Assembly (NCBI GenBank): GCA_014239035.1
Contig: JAAZZY010000016.1
Coordinates: 1 to 19,592 of the forward strand
DNA: 19,592 nt
Direction: 5' to 3'
DNA from: Chlamydiia bacterium
GTDB taxonomy: Bacteria > Chlamydiota > Chlamydiia > Chlamydiales > JAAZZY01
Numbering within the stretch: position 1 is the first letter of the stretch; each line of letters begins with the position of its first letter. Positions 6,923-14,901 of this stretch are shown piece by piece. Made by a program: the position numbers and the translations under genes. The notes under the pieces are model-generated. The model made no database searches. It had not been told where the DNA came from and was given only the letters and a program-made list of their open reading frames with translations.

Positions 6923-7985
6923 AAGTGTGAAGAGAATTTGGATTTCAAGTCCCCACAACTTAGGAGACTTTATTGCCAAAATCCCTTTAATTCGAATTTT
7001 AAAGGAGCAGTACCCTGACTGCCAAATCATAGTTGCTGCCCGCTCTTATGTAAAAGAGCTTATTAGCCAGGTTAGCGAAGTAGACCAATTTATTGATTTT
7101 GAACAATTTTTTGTACAAAGCCAAGAAGATATTATCAAAGTCTTAACGAACTTAAAAATTGATGTGCTGATTCATGTATTATCGCTTGAGCGCCACATTG
7201 GTCCTGATGTCATTAGCTTAGCCAAAAAAGCACATATCCCCAATAGAATTGGAAATATAAAAAGATCTTTGTTTTCTCTGTGGGTCAAAAAAGCAAAAGG
7301 TGATTTGACTCATAACATCTGTGAGAGAAGAATTGTCTCTGGGATGCATGAGTATCAGTGGAACCTACTTCCTTTAAAATTCTTTGGAATAGAGAAAAAA
7401 TATACTCTAGATGAGATTTCAGATCTCCTGCAGACTTCTTCTGAGGCCTCTTTGCGAAATGAATTTCTAAAAGAAGATAAGTTTAATCTTGTTATCCATC
7501 CAGGATCACATGGCAATGCTAAAGAATGGCCAGAGAAGAGATTTCTTGAGCTTATTCAAATGCTAAAGAATGAAAAAATAAATGTCATTATTACAGGGTC
7601 AAAAGAAGAAGGTGATCGCTTTAAAGGACTAAGTGAGATAGATGATGTCACCTTTGCCATGGGCAGGTGCTCATTAAAGGACTTCATCGCCCTTATTAGT
7701 CAATGTGATGGTTTGGTGGCTGGAAGCACAGGTCCGGTTCATATCGCTTCGTTATTTAGCATTCCAACACTTGGTTTGTTTCCCAAACAAAAAGAGATAG
7801 GAGTAGAGGTCTGGCGCCCTTTAGGGAAAAATGCAACGCACTTATCAAGTTCTACAATCTGCTCTTCTTGCCAAAATAAGTTATCTGATTTTAATCCCAA
7901 GTTGTGCACCTGCATGCAAGATATAAAGGCTGAAAATGTCTATTCAATTATAACTAGGTGGAATACTCATGAAAGTACTATTTGA
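6903..7985 (+). CDS. GT9 family (heptosyltransferase-like) glycosyltransferase
   Basis: A second ADP-heptose-type transferase, 360 residues from the chosen ATG. The N-terminal RIWISSPHNLGDFIAKIPLI segment corresponds to the family L-G-D acceptor motif. The donor half has HPGSHGNAKEWPEKRF and then AGSTGPVHIAS, where Ser275-Thr-Gly-Pro replaces the Asp-Ser-Gly-Pro seen in the upstream WaaF. This S-T-G-P variant also occurs in other GT9 members. A Cys-rich stretch (CSSCQNKL, then CTCM) lies near the C-terminus. Start choice is uncertain. An ATG at 6858 would overlap the previous gene by 65 bases. The ATG at 6903 overlaps by 20 like other junctions in this cassette. A GTG at 6927 would begin exactly at the usual first residues. 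The role is probably a further heptose or related core sugar; the exact linkage is unknown. Confidence 0.85.
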   Translation: MQGKIIKSVKRIWISSPHNLGDFIAKIPLIRILKEQYPDCQIIVAARSYVKELISQVSEVDQFIDFEQFFVQSQEDIIKVLTNLKIDVLIHVLSLERHIGPDVISLAKKAHIPNRIGNIKRSLFSLWVKKAKGDLTHNICERRIVSGMHEYQWNLLPLKFFGIEKKYTLDEISDLLQTSSEASLRNEFLKEDKFNLVIHPGSHGNAKEWPEKRFLELIQMLKNEKINVIITGSKEEGDRFKGLSEIDDVTFAMGRCSLKDFIALISQCDGLVAGSTGPVHIASLFSIPTLGLFPKQKEIGVEVWRPLGKNATHLSSSTICSSCQNKLSDFNPKLCTCMQDIKAENVYSIITRWNTHESTI

Positions 7986-9228
7986 TAGCACAGCGATGTC
8001 GCTAGCTCTTCTAGAGAATGTAGCCATGCATAAAACGGGCATCTTTCGTTATGCCGAAAATGTAGCTAAACATTTAAGCCTGCATCCAGATGTTGATCTT
8101 TCTTTTTATTCAACTCTTGATCGAAGAGAAAAAAACCTTTGGAAAAGAAAGTTAGATGAGCTCAAGCATTTAAAAAATGTTCCTCTCCTAAACCATTACC
8201 ATCCTCTCAAGGGAAGGATGGATAGGCTTAAGCCCCGCATTATGGATGCTTCTCCTTTGAAAAAATTCTTTTTAAAGGGTCTTTGCGAGAGCCTTCGAGT
8301 ACTTATGAATAGCTCACCAAAATTAGTAGGTAATATCACTGGGCAAGACATCTACTATTCTCCGTATCATCCCTTACCAAAGAGAGTAAGAGAAAAAAAA
8401 GATCTTATATGTTTTACAACTATTCATGATCTTATTCCCTTAAAATACCCGCATTTTTTTAAAGTAAACAAAAGAAGATTTTTCGATGATATCTTTAAAA
8501 AGTCAAAACCTAATCACTTCTTTATAGCGGCCTCTGAATCTACTAAAGCTGATATTTGCCACTACTACTCGATAAATCCTAATAAAATCACTGTGGCCTA
8601 TGGTGCTCCTCAAAAAGAGCTCTTCTACCCTGTTGAAGACAAAGTAGAGCTACAATCTACCCTAGAAAAGTATCACATTCATAGGCCCTACATCTTAAGT
8701 GTAGCAACAGCCGAGCCTCGAAAAAATATTATGATGCTAATCGATGCCTATATAGATATTATCAAACAAAACCCGACTCTTGATCTTAATCTAGTTCTAT
8801 GTGGAGCAAAAGGCTGGGGAATGAATAACCTAAAGTCTAAAATTGATCCTTACAAAGATAGAATTATCATCACAGGGTTTGCTAAAGATGAAGATCTCGC
8901 AGCCATTTATAGCGGAGCAACAGCTTTTGTCTATCCCTCACTATATGAGGGATTTGGAATTCCAGTTGTTGAAGCGATGAGCTGCAAGACTCCAGTAATT
9001 GTTTCAGATCGATCCTCCTTGCCTGAGGTTGCTCAAGATGCAGCGCTATATGTTGATCCAACAAATGTTGAGGATATCTCAGCTCAAATTTTTAAAGTTG
9101 TTCAAGATAAGAATTTGCAAAATCAACTCAAAGAAAAGGCTCTTTTGCAGGTGCAGAAATTTTCTTGGGAAAATAGTGCGCAAGTTATTTACCAGGCCTT
9201 TGAAACTAGCTTAGACCAAGTAAGATGA
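7969..9228 (+). CDS. GT4 family glycosyltransferase (mannosyltransferase-like)
   Basis: A full-length retaining GT-B glycosyltransferase of 419 residues. The N-terminal half contains TGIFRYAENVAKHL (about 24-37), the acceptor-side loop, and TTIHDLIPLKYPHFF near residue 156, a pattern typical of GT4 enzymes of polysaccharide and O-antigen clusters. The donor half has ILSVATAEPRKNIMMLIDAY, then GFAKDEDLAAIYSGATAFVY, then PSLYEGFGIPVVEAM with the E-x7-E pair Glu327 and Glu335, then SDRSSLPEVAQDAALYVDP. The S-S-L-P-E-V-x-x-D-A-A sequence is common in GDP-mannose-using members, so a mannose- or heptose-type donor is plausible but not proven. It overlaps the preceding gene by 17 bases and ends the cassette. 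Its 3' end overlaps the convergent pyrophosphorylase gene by 18 bases. Confidence 0.9.
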   Translation: MKVLFDSTAMSLALLENVAMHKTGIFRYAENVAKHLSLHPDVDLSFYSTLDRREKNLWKRKLDELKHLKNVPLLNHYHPLKGRMDRLKPRIMDASPLKKFFLKGLCESLRVLMNSSPKLVGNITGQDIYYSPYHPLPKRVREKKDLICFTTIHDLIPLKYPHFFKVNKRRFFDDIFKKSKPNHFFIAASESTKADICHYYSINPNKITVAYGAPQKELFYPVEDKVELQSTLEKYHIHRPYILSVATAEPRKNIMMLIDAYIDIIKQNPTLDLNLVLCGAKGWGMNNLKSKIDPYKDRIIITGFAKDEDLAAIYSGATAFVYPSLYEGFGIPVVEAMSCKTPVIVSDRSSLPEVAQDAALYVDPTNVEDISAQIFKVVQDKNLQNQLKEKALLQVQKFSWENSAQVIYQAFETSLDQVR

Positions 9229-10533
9229 GCTTGCTGGTTTGTTTAGCCACTTTGCCTTGAAATCTTTTGTCGGATAATAAAACTGTGCACTAAGTTCGAA
9301 CGATGTTTCTGGAGAGCTGCGTTGAGTGACCTCCTCGAATATTTTTTGTTCCTTTCTCATAAGTGCTTTTTGGACTTCTTGTGGAGAATGTTTGCCAGCA
9401 TGGGCCTTTAAAGGATAAAAAATATCCTCTCGTGGATAGACCATAACAGCAGTTTTTTTTGTCTCAAAAAGGATATCAAAGAGATATGTTTCAAATTTCC
9501 ATGCGTTTGGAGACTCAGGGATCACTACTTGTTTTGTTGATGGATCATAATAAGGAGTTTTTTTTCGCACTTTGTGGAGAGGAAGATTGTATTTCGACAT
9601 TTTTTTAGCAAAACTTAAGGTGAGGGCAAGCATACTTAAATTTGCGCAAGGCTCTTCAGAAAAAGTGAGGTTATCTGGCACTTCATGATATTCTATGACA
9701 ACAGGTCTATCTTGTGATTGTACAATAATACCTACATTTTCTTCGGGGCTTAGGCGTTTGCAACTTTTTAGGCAAATATCATTTTTAGAATGGGCTAAAT
9801 GACCAATGAGCTCAAAGTCGATAGGATCAGCAAGCGGATTGTCGATCAGAATAATATTGAGGTATTCTATGCCATTTTCATTCCACTTCTTAGCAATACC
9901 GCTACTTTGAAAGGCCTCAAAAACACTTCCGTTTCCATTGGGCCCCACAGCTAGGTGTCTTTTATCACTTTGAAAGAGTTTTTTATTAAAATCTAAAAAA
10001 GGGAGTGTGGGTTGATTGAAAAAATCAACTTGGCTTTTGGATAAACTAAAATAAGAATTTTCTTCAAAATGAATTTTTGTTTCTTCATTATTTAAAGGTG
10101 AGGTCATAATAGCAAGCGGCAGCTCTTTATTGCACAGAGCTCCAGCAGCTATAATTTTTTCTGAAAAAATTTGAAAGAGACTCTTTTTTTTAACTAAAGA
10201 AATAGGAAAAGTGCCCTTGGGACCAGAATGGCCAAGACGTGAGCCTTGCCCTCCAGCAATAATAATACAGCCAACTTTTCCACTTTCCGTGAGGTTTCTC
10301 CCAAGCATATGCATATCTTTGCACCCAGACGAAACCCAATCACTATAAGGGGTCGTTTGGCACGTAGTAGACTTCTTAAAATCAAATAAAGAGCCCTGTT
10401 CTTCAAGGATCAAAAGATCTAAGTCTGAAACTTCTTGATCTATGCCCGTATAATCAGGTAGATTGGAGAAGAAACTCTTCAAATGAAGTTTTTTTTTCGA
10501 TTTTAAATAGTTTATGAGGGAAAAATTGTTCAT
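9211..10533 (-). CDS. UDPGP-type nucleotidyltransferase (eukaryote-like UAP1/AGX1 homologue)
   Basis: A 440-residue enzyme of the UDPGP family, which makes UDP-GlcNAc, UDP-GalNAc or UDP-glucose from UTP and the sugar-1-phosphate. The uridine-binding loop is AGGQGSRLGHSGPKGTFPI (residues 93-111), the signature of eukaryotic UAP1/AGX enzymes and unlike bacterial GlmU or GalU. The catalytic half has VGPNGNGSVFEAF near residue 190, LIDNPLADPIDFELIG near 227, and VVIEYHEVPD near 275. Eukaryotic UAP1 proteins are about 500 residues, so this is a somewhat compact form. As I recall, Chlamydia genomes carry an AGX-1 homologue next to gpsA, and gpsA is one gene away here. It is transcribed alone, divergent from a GT4 gene with only 36 bases between starts. 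Which sugar it uses cannot be told. Confidence 0.88.
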   Translation of the reverse strand: MNNFSLINYLKSKKKLHLKSFFSNLPDYTGIDQEVSDLDLLILEEQGSLFDFKKSTTCQTTPYSDWVSSGCKDMHMLGRNLTESGKVGCIIIAGGQGSRLGHSGPKGTFPISLVKKKSLFQIFSEKIIAAGALCNKELPLAIMTSPLNNEETKIHFEENSYFSLSKSQVDFFNQPTLPFLDFNKKLFQSDKRHLAVGPNGNGSVFEAFQSSGIAKKWNENGIEYLNIILIDNPLADPIDFELIGHLAHSKNDICLKSCKRLSPEENVGIIVQSQDRPVVIEYHEVPDNLTFSEEPCANLSMLALTLSFAKKMSKYNLPLHKVRKKTPYYDPSTKQVVIPESPNAWKFETYLFDILFETKKTAVMVYPREDIFYPLKAHAGKHSPQEVQKALMRKEQKIFEEVTQRSSPETSFELSAQFYYPTKDFKAKWLNKPASSSYLV

Positions 10534-10569
10534 AATAAACTATTATGTGTACCTATACCTGTTAATAGA

Positions 10570-11703
10570 ATGAAAATTATTTATCCTTACAATGAAATCC
10601 TTCCGTTAAAAAAAGCTCATGATGCTTACATCATTCGCAACTGTGCATCACTTGCAGAGGCTGGAGCTGATGTCACGCTCTTATGTGGGAAAGGATCTCT
10701 TAGTAAATCGGAACTGTTCACATTCTATAAAATTAGTCCAAATAATCCACTAAAAATTGTGCAGCTACCGATTTTAAGGAGAAATAATATTTTTCACCTT
10801 AACTGGAACTTTGTTTTTTTTCGGTCCACTCGGCGCTATATTGAACGTCATTGCCCGGATGTTGTCATGTTTTCTGTTCGCAAACAAGCCGACTTCTTAC
10901 TTAAGAAAAAGATTAAAGACTGCAAATATGTTTATGAGACGCACCAATTGCAGTGGTATCCTTCAAATGGCCCACATTTAAATTTAAATAAGGTGAGATG
11001 GGAGCGTTCTATTTTTAATCGATGCGACCTAGTCACTGCAACCACACAAGCTCTCAAAAAAATATTGAGTATCTACCCCTATGATCTTCAAACTCAAATA
11101 GAGGTATTACCTCTTGCTTGTGATTTTTTGCCGCTTAATCCAAAAGTTCCTGAAGCTCTTTTTAAGCTCTACTATATTGGGCAACTCTATGCTAAACAAG
11201 GGTTGCATAATCTGCTTGATGCCCTAGATGATTTAGAGGGTATTGAGCTAAATGTAGTAGGGGGGGAAAGTGCACAAGTTACTCACTATCAGAACTATTG
11301 CAGGCAAAAGAAAATCTCAGAAAAAGTCGTTTTTAAAGGCTTTGTCCCACCAGATCATTTTCATAGCCAGCTTCAAGATGCCGATGCATTTGTGACGACA
11401 TTTGATAATACAGAGCGCATGCCCTATGTTGCCCATACAAAGATATATGAATACCTGGCTCTTCAAAGGCCTATAGTTGCTCCAGATTTGGAAATAGTCA
11501 AAGAGCATGCCCCACATGGGGTTTTAACTTATGATACAAGCGAGAAAGAATCTCTAATCGAACATCTCAAAAAACTTTTGGATACAAAGATTTATCAAAG
11601 TCTTACAATTGATGTGAAAAAGAATAAAATATTCAACTGGAAAGAGAGAGGCCAAGCCTTAACAAGTATGTTGGAGAAAAAATTATTAATAAACCAAGAA
11701 TAA
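10570..11703 (+). CDS. GT4 family glycosyltransferase
   Basis: A 377-residue GT-B glycosyltransferase. The N-terminus MKIIYPYNEILPLKKAHDAY is followed by the typical GT4 acceptor-domain pattern (IIRNCASLAEAGADVTLLCG). The donor domain starts at LYYIGQLYAKQGLHNLLDAL (about residue 200). It continues with VVGGESAQ and VVFKGFVPPDHFHSQLQDAD, and carries the conserved glutamate Glu294 in TKIYEYLALQRPIVAPD. The classical first glutamate of E-x7-E is replaced by a hydrophilic stretch, as happens in several GT4 subfamilies. No Shine-Dalgarno sequence is evident before the ATG. It heads a +-strand run with gpsA and nnrD and separates gpsA from the pyrophosphorylase gene, a pair I recall as adjacent in Chlamydia. 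That suggests insertion in this lineage or loss in the other. Donor and acceptor are unknown. Confidence 0.87.
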   Translation: MKIIYPYNEILPLKKAHDAYIIRNCASLAEAGADVTLLCGKGSLSKSELFTFYKISPNNPLKIVQLPILRRNNIFHLNWNFVFFRSTRRYIERHCPDVVMFSVRKQADFLLKKKIKDCKYVYETHQLQWYPSNGPHLNLNKVRWERSIFNRCDLVTATTQALKKILSIYPYDLQTQIEVLPLACDFLPLNPKVPEALFKLYYIGQLYAKQGLHNLLDALDDLEGIELNVVGGESAQVTHYQNYCRQKKISEKVVFKGFVPPDHFHSQLQDADAFVTTFDNTERMPYVAHTKIYEYLALQRPIVAPDLEIVKEHAPHGVLTYDTSEKESLIEHLKKLLDTKIYQSLTIDVKKNKIFNWKERGQALTSMLEKKLLINQE

Positions 11704-11719
11704 TAAGGAAATCTAGAAG

Positions 11720-12721
11720 ATGAAAGTCGGATATCTCGGTGCTGGAACTTGGGGAGTGTGTTTGGCCGATCTATTGGCAAATAAAGGTTATGAGCTAGTA
11801 GTTTGGTGTCGCAAAAAAGAGCTTGCAGATCAGCTTAATCAGACAAAGAAACATCCTCACTTAGAAAATTTTAATATCAATCCCAATATTAAATTTACAA
11901 CAGACTTATCTGAAGCATTAGATAGTATTGACTTTCTAGTAGAGAGTGTAACCTCTTCTGGAATACGCCCAGTATTCGAGCAAGTCAAAGCTATAAAACC
12001 AGATCTTGATTGTCCTATTGTTTTAACTTCTAAAGGCATTGAACAAAATTCAGGTCTTCTTCTCTTAGATGTAGTTATCGACGTTTTAGGTAAGCAGGTT
12101 CAATCAAACTTAGGGTTTTTAAGTGGACCAAGTCACGCAGAAGAAGTTATCCGTGGTGCTCCAACAACTGTTGTATGTGCAGCATTTGACCCAGAGACTA
12201 CCCATAAGATTCAAGATCTATTTGTTACCGATAAATTTCGTGTTTATCCCAACCATGACATCAAAGGAGTTGAGTTTGGAGGGGCAATGAAAAATATTAT
12301 TGCCATTGCGTGTGGTGCCTCAGATGGACTTGGTTTTGGAGTTAACTCTAAAGCAGCTCTTATGACACGAGGCCTGCATGAAATTAGAAAACTTGCCATT
12401 GCCAAACAATGCCGAGCAGAGACCATCAATGGGCTTGCAGGTATGGGTGATTTGTGTGTGACATGCTTTTCAAACTTTAGCCGTAACTATCGTTTTGGCC
12501 TACTTATTGCTCAAGGTTTGAGTATGCAAGAGGCTAAAGATAAAATTGGAATGGTTGTAGAAGGCGCCTATACGTGTGTGTCAGCACTGCAAATCAGTAA
12601 AGAAGTTGGGGTCCCCTTGCCCATAGCAGAAGCTGTACATAAAGTGCTATATGAGGGAGTCCATCCCAAAGAAGCAGTTCGTGCTCTTTTAGAACGTGAA
12701 GTAAAAGAGGAGCATCTCTAA
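11720..12721 (+). CDS. gpsA: Glycerol-3-phosphate dehydrogenase [NAD(P)+]
   Basis: This cytosolic enzyme reduces dihydroxyacetone phosphate to sn-glycerol 3-phosphate, the backbone for phospholipid synthesis. The 333-residue protein has an N-terminal Rossmann fold with GYLGAGTWG (4-12). The dinucleotide-domain motifs LTSKGIE (Lys105) and LSGPSHAEEV follow, then the catalytic region VEFGGAMKNIIAIACG with Lys191, and the substrate-binding segment NGLAGMGDLCVTC. Length and order are standard for GpsA. The start has a good ribosome site AAGGAA ten bases upstream. Its stop codon is followed directly by the GTG start of nnrD, so the two are translationally linked. The first Gly loop reads G-x-G-x-W-G as in other bacterial GpsA enzymes. 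Confidence 0.98.
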   Translation: MKVGYLGAGTWGVCLADLLANKGYELVVWCRKKELADQLNQTKKHPHLENFNINPNIKFTTDLSEALDSIDFLVESVTSSGIRPVFEQVKAIKPDLDCPIVLTSKGIEQNSGLLLLDVVIDVLGKQVQSNLGFLSGPSHAEEVIRGAPTTVVCAAFDPETTHKIQDLFVTDKFRVYPNHDIKGVEFGGAMKNIIAIACGASDGLGFGVNSKAALMTRGLHEIRKLAIAKQCRAETINGLAGMGDLCVTCFSNFSRNYRFGLLIAQGLSMQEAKDKIGMVVEGAYTCVSALQISKEVGVPLPIAEAVHKVLYEGVHPKEAVRALLEREVKEEHL

Positions 12722-14233
12722 GTGAAAGTTGTCACAGCATCTAAAATGGCTTTGATGGAGCAAAAGGCCATCGAAAATGGAGCAAACGCTGAAGAGTTTA
12801 TGCTAGATGCTGCAGCGGGTATTGCAGAAATTGTAAGTATATATGCTGATAGACAGTCGATTGATAAGAAAGTAACTCTATTTGCAGGTAAGGGCAATAA
12901 TGGGGGGGACGGATTTTGTGCAGCTCTATTACTTATGCGCAATGGTTTTGAAATAGAGGTCTATCAAACTGATCCACTTAGCGCTTGCAGCGAGCTTTGC
13001 AAAAAGTTCGGCTCTGCTTACAAAGAAGCTGGAGGGAAGATCAAAGTAGTGCAATCTGCCCAAGACATTGAGGAGCCTCCATGTGGCATTATTTTAGATG
13101 GCCTTTTGGGGACAGGATTCAAAGGGGAAGCTACAAAGCTTCTCTGTGAGATTTTTGATCTAGTAAATACTTTTTCCTTGCCTATCTTTTCGATAGATAT
13201 CCCGTCTGGTCTAAGCGGCGATACGGGACAAATAGGTAAATGTGCAATTTGTGCTGACTATACTCTTTTTTTAGGCCTTCCTAAAAAAGGATTTTTTATT
13301 GGAGATGGCTGGGATCATATTGGAAAGCTTCTCTATGTGGATTTTGGTCTCGATCAAAGCTATCTTGATCAGGTCGATGCTGATTTTAGGATGGTTACTG
13401 CAAATAATTGCATGCATATTATCCCGCCAATTAGGCCGAGTCGACATAAATATGAAGCTGGTTTTGTGGTAGGTTTTAGTGGTTCAGCTTCAATGATGGG
13501 CGCATCAATTTTATCGGGGATGGGTGCTCTTAAATCTGGGTGCGGCATTGTAAAAGTAATTCATTTAGAAGAAGAGTTTTGTGACCCATCTCATTATCCA
13601 GAGCTGATTCATAAAACTTTTTCATTTAATCAAATTGAAGAGATCTCTCTCTACATTCAAAAGGCGAGTGCTGTATATGTTGGCCCTGGGCTTGGCCTGT
13701 CACAAGAGATGCAAAATTTTGTTAAGGATTTTGTTTTGAAAGTAGACAAGCCATTAATATTAGATGCTGATGCTCTGAATATTATGGCAATAAATGATAT
13801 TGATCCTCCAAAAAATTCCCTCCTAACGCCTCATCGAGGAGAAGCTCTCAGGCTACTTAAGCTCTCTGATTGCAGTCTTGAAGAATTAATGGAAGCCTGT
13901 CAAAAATATGTTGAGCGTCATCATATTACGCTTATTTTAAAAGGTGGTCCCACATTTATTTTCACAAAAGGTAGCCAGCCAATTGTTTGCACAGTAGGAG
14001 ACCCTGGAATGGCTACAGCTGGAAGTGGGGATGTCCTCACAGGCATCTTAGCATCTATCTTGGCACAGATTGGCCCAGAGATGAGCGAAGTCGCTGAGCT
14101 TGGTTTATATCTACATGGAAAATCTGGGGAATTTGCTGCAGAGGAAAAAACATCCTATGCAATGACTGCAACCGATTTACTTCAATCTATTCATCATGCT
14201 TGGCACTATTTGCTTAACCCGTCTTCCCTATAA
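12722..14233 (+). CDS. nnrD: Bifunctional NAD(P)H-hydrate epimerase / dehydratase (NnrE-NnrD fusion)
   Basis: This metabolite-repair enzyme restores NADH and NADPH after hydration of the nicotinamide ring. The N-terminal YjeF_N epimerase domain (about 1-215) shows FAGKGNNGGDGFCAAL with N-G-G-D-G at 60-64, then LDGLLGTGFKG and SIDIPSGLSGDTGQ. The C-terminal ribokinase-like dehydratase domain (about 225-500) shows YEAGFVVGFSGSASMMGA, YVGPGLGLS, LTPHRGEALRLL, LKGGPTFIF and the phosphate-binding GDPGMATAGSGDVLTGI near residue 426. At 503 residues it is a normal bifunctional form, with ADP- or ATP-dependent dehydration. The start is GTG immediately after the gpsA stop. The fused arrangement is common in bacteria. 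Confidence 0.95.
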   Translation: MKVVTASKMALMEQKAIENGANAEEFMLDAAAGIAEIVSIYADRQSIDKKVTLFAGKGNNGGDGFCAALLLMRNGFEIEVYQTDPLSACSELCKKFGSAYKEAGGKIKVVQSAQDIEEPPCGIILDGLLGTGFKGEATKLLCEIFDLVNTFSLPIFSIDIPSGLSGDTGQIGKCAICADYTLFLGLPKKGFFIGDGWDHIGKLLYVDFGLDQSYLDQVDADFRMVTANNCMHIIPPIRPSRHKYEAGFVVGFSGSASMMGASILSGMGALKSGCGIVKVIHLEEEFCDPSHYPELIHKTFSFNQIEEISLYIQKASAVYVGPGLGLSQEMQNFVKDFVLKVDKPLILDADALNIMAINDIDPPKNSLLTPHRGEALRLLKLSDCSLEELMEACQKYVERHHITLILKGGPTFIFTKGSQPIVCTVGDPGMATAGSGDVLTGILASILAQIGPEMSEVAELGLYLHGKSGEFAAEEKTSYAMTATDLLQSIHHAWHYLLNPSSL

Positions 14234-14253
14234 CAATCCTTATAGAAGAAATC

Positions 14254-14282
14254 TTGACAGTGGGAGAGCAACCCTATATATA
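14254..14282 (+). promoter_or_regulatory. Sigma-70-type promoter for the Yip1-like gene
   Basis: A consensus -35 hexamer TTGACA (14254-14259) is followed after 17 bases by TATATA (14277-14282); a TATATT at 14279-14284 is an alternative with a 19-base spacer. A start of transcription near 14289 would give a very short leader to the ATG at 14299, or about 20 bases to a TTG at 14311 that has GAGGG five bases upstream. This is the best promoter match in the window. Confidence 0.55.
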
Positions 14283-14298
14283 TTAAAATAAATATTTA

Positions 14299-14901
14299 AT
14301 GAGGGCTGTTTTGACAGAGCCAGAACGCGCAAGTCCGTGGGTAACCATTTGGATACATCCCAAAGTGACCATGCGATCCATCTTAGACAATTTCCCAACT
14401 CGCTTCAATCATATCTTTGCGATTGGAGGAGCTTTTACACATGTAGTTGCCTACACCATTAGCTGGTATTCATGGTGGCTTACAGCAGTGGTCTGGGTGT
14501 GCCTTTCTATTTTTGCGGGTCTTTTTGCCCTGTATATTGTAGGTGGTTTGTTTAAATGGACGGGTAGCTGGCTAAAAGGTCAGGGATCTTTTCAAGACAT
14601 GCGTTCAGCAATTGCTTGGTCCCAAATTCCTGTTTTAGTTTTCTTTGTGATCGAAATGATCATTTTGTGGGTTGCACAAGGAGATGGTAGCAACCTTTTC
14701 TATGCCTCAGTGCTTTTTCTCTTTAGCCTCTGGGCATCTATTATCTTTTTGTGTTGTCTAGCAGAAGCTCACAAATTTTCTTTTCTTAAGGCTTTAATAA
14801 CGTACATTTTAACTGCGGTCATTCTCATTGCAGCGATAGTTATTCTGATGCTTGTAATTTCAGCTTTTTCCCCTGACAGCGCGGTGCAAACCACTGGATA
14901 A
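14299..14901 (+). CDS. Yip1-domain membrane protein
   Basis: A 200-residue inner-membrane protein with five hydrophobic segments at about 38-55, 59-84, 108-130, 134-158 and 167-192. A short N-terminal cytoplasmic part carries SPWVTIWIHPKVTMRSIL, the W-x-x-P-x-x-T-h-x-x-h pattern found in bacterial Yip1-family (PF04893-type) proteins. The family is widespread and its bacterial function is not known. Start choice is open. The ATG at 14299 lacks a ribosome site, while an in-frame TTG at 14311 has GAGGG five bases upstream and fits the preceding promoter better. Its 3' end overlaps the convergent epimerase gene by 62 bases, so the last hydrophobic helix is encoded opposite the epimerase tail. Confidence 0.8.
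   Translation: MRAVLTEPERASPWVTIWIHPKVTMRSILDNFPTRFNHIFAIGGAFTHVVAYTISWYSWWLTAVVWVCLSIFAGLFALYIVGGLFKWTGSWLKGQGSFQDMRSAIAWSQIPVLVFFVIEMIILWVAQGDGSNLFYASVLFLFSLWASIIFLCCLAEAHKFSFLKALITYILTAVILIAAIVILMLVISAFSPDSAVQTTG

Noticed and set aside
12244..12429. Antisense open frame inside gpsA on the minus strand (and similar ones inside nnrD, ruvA, ruvC, waaF and the MFS gene)
   Set aside because: They lie entirely within well-supported genes, have no family motifs and no ribosome site, and reflect codon bias of the real frame.
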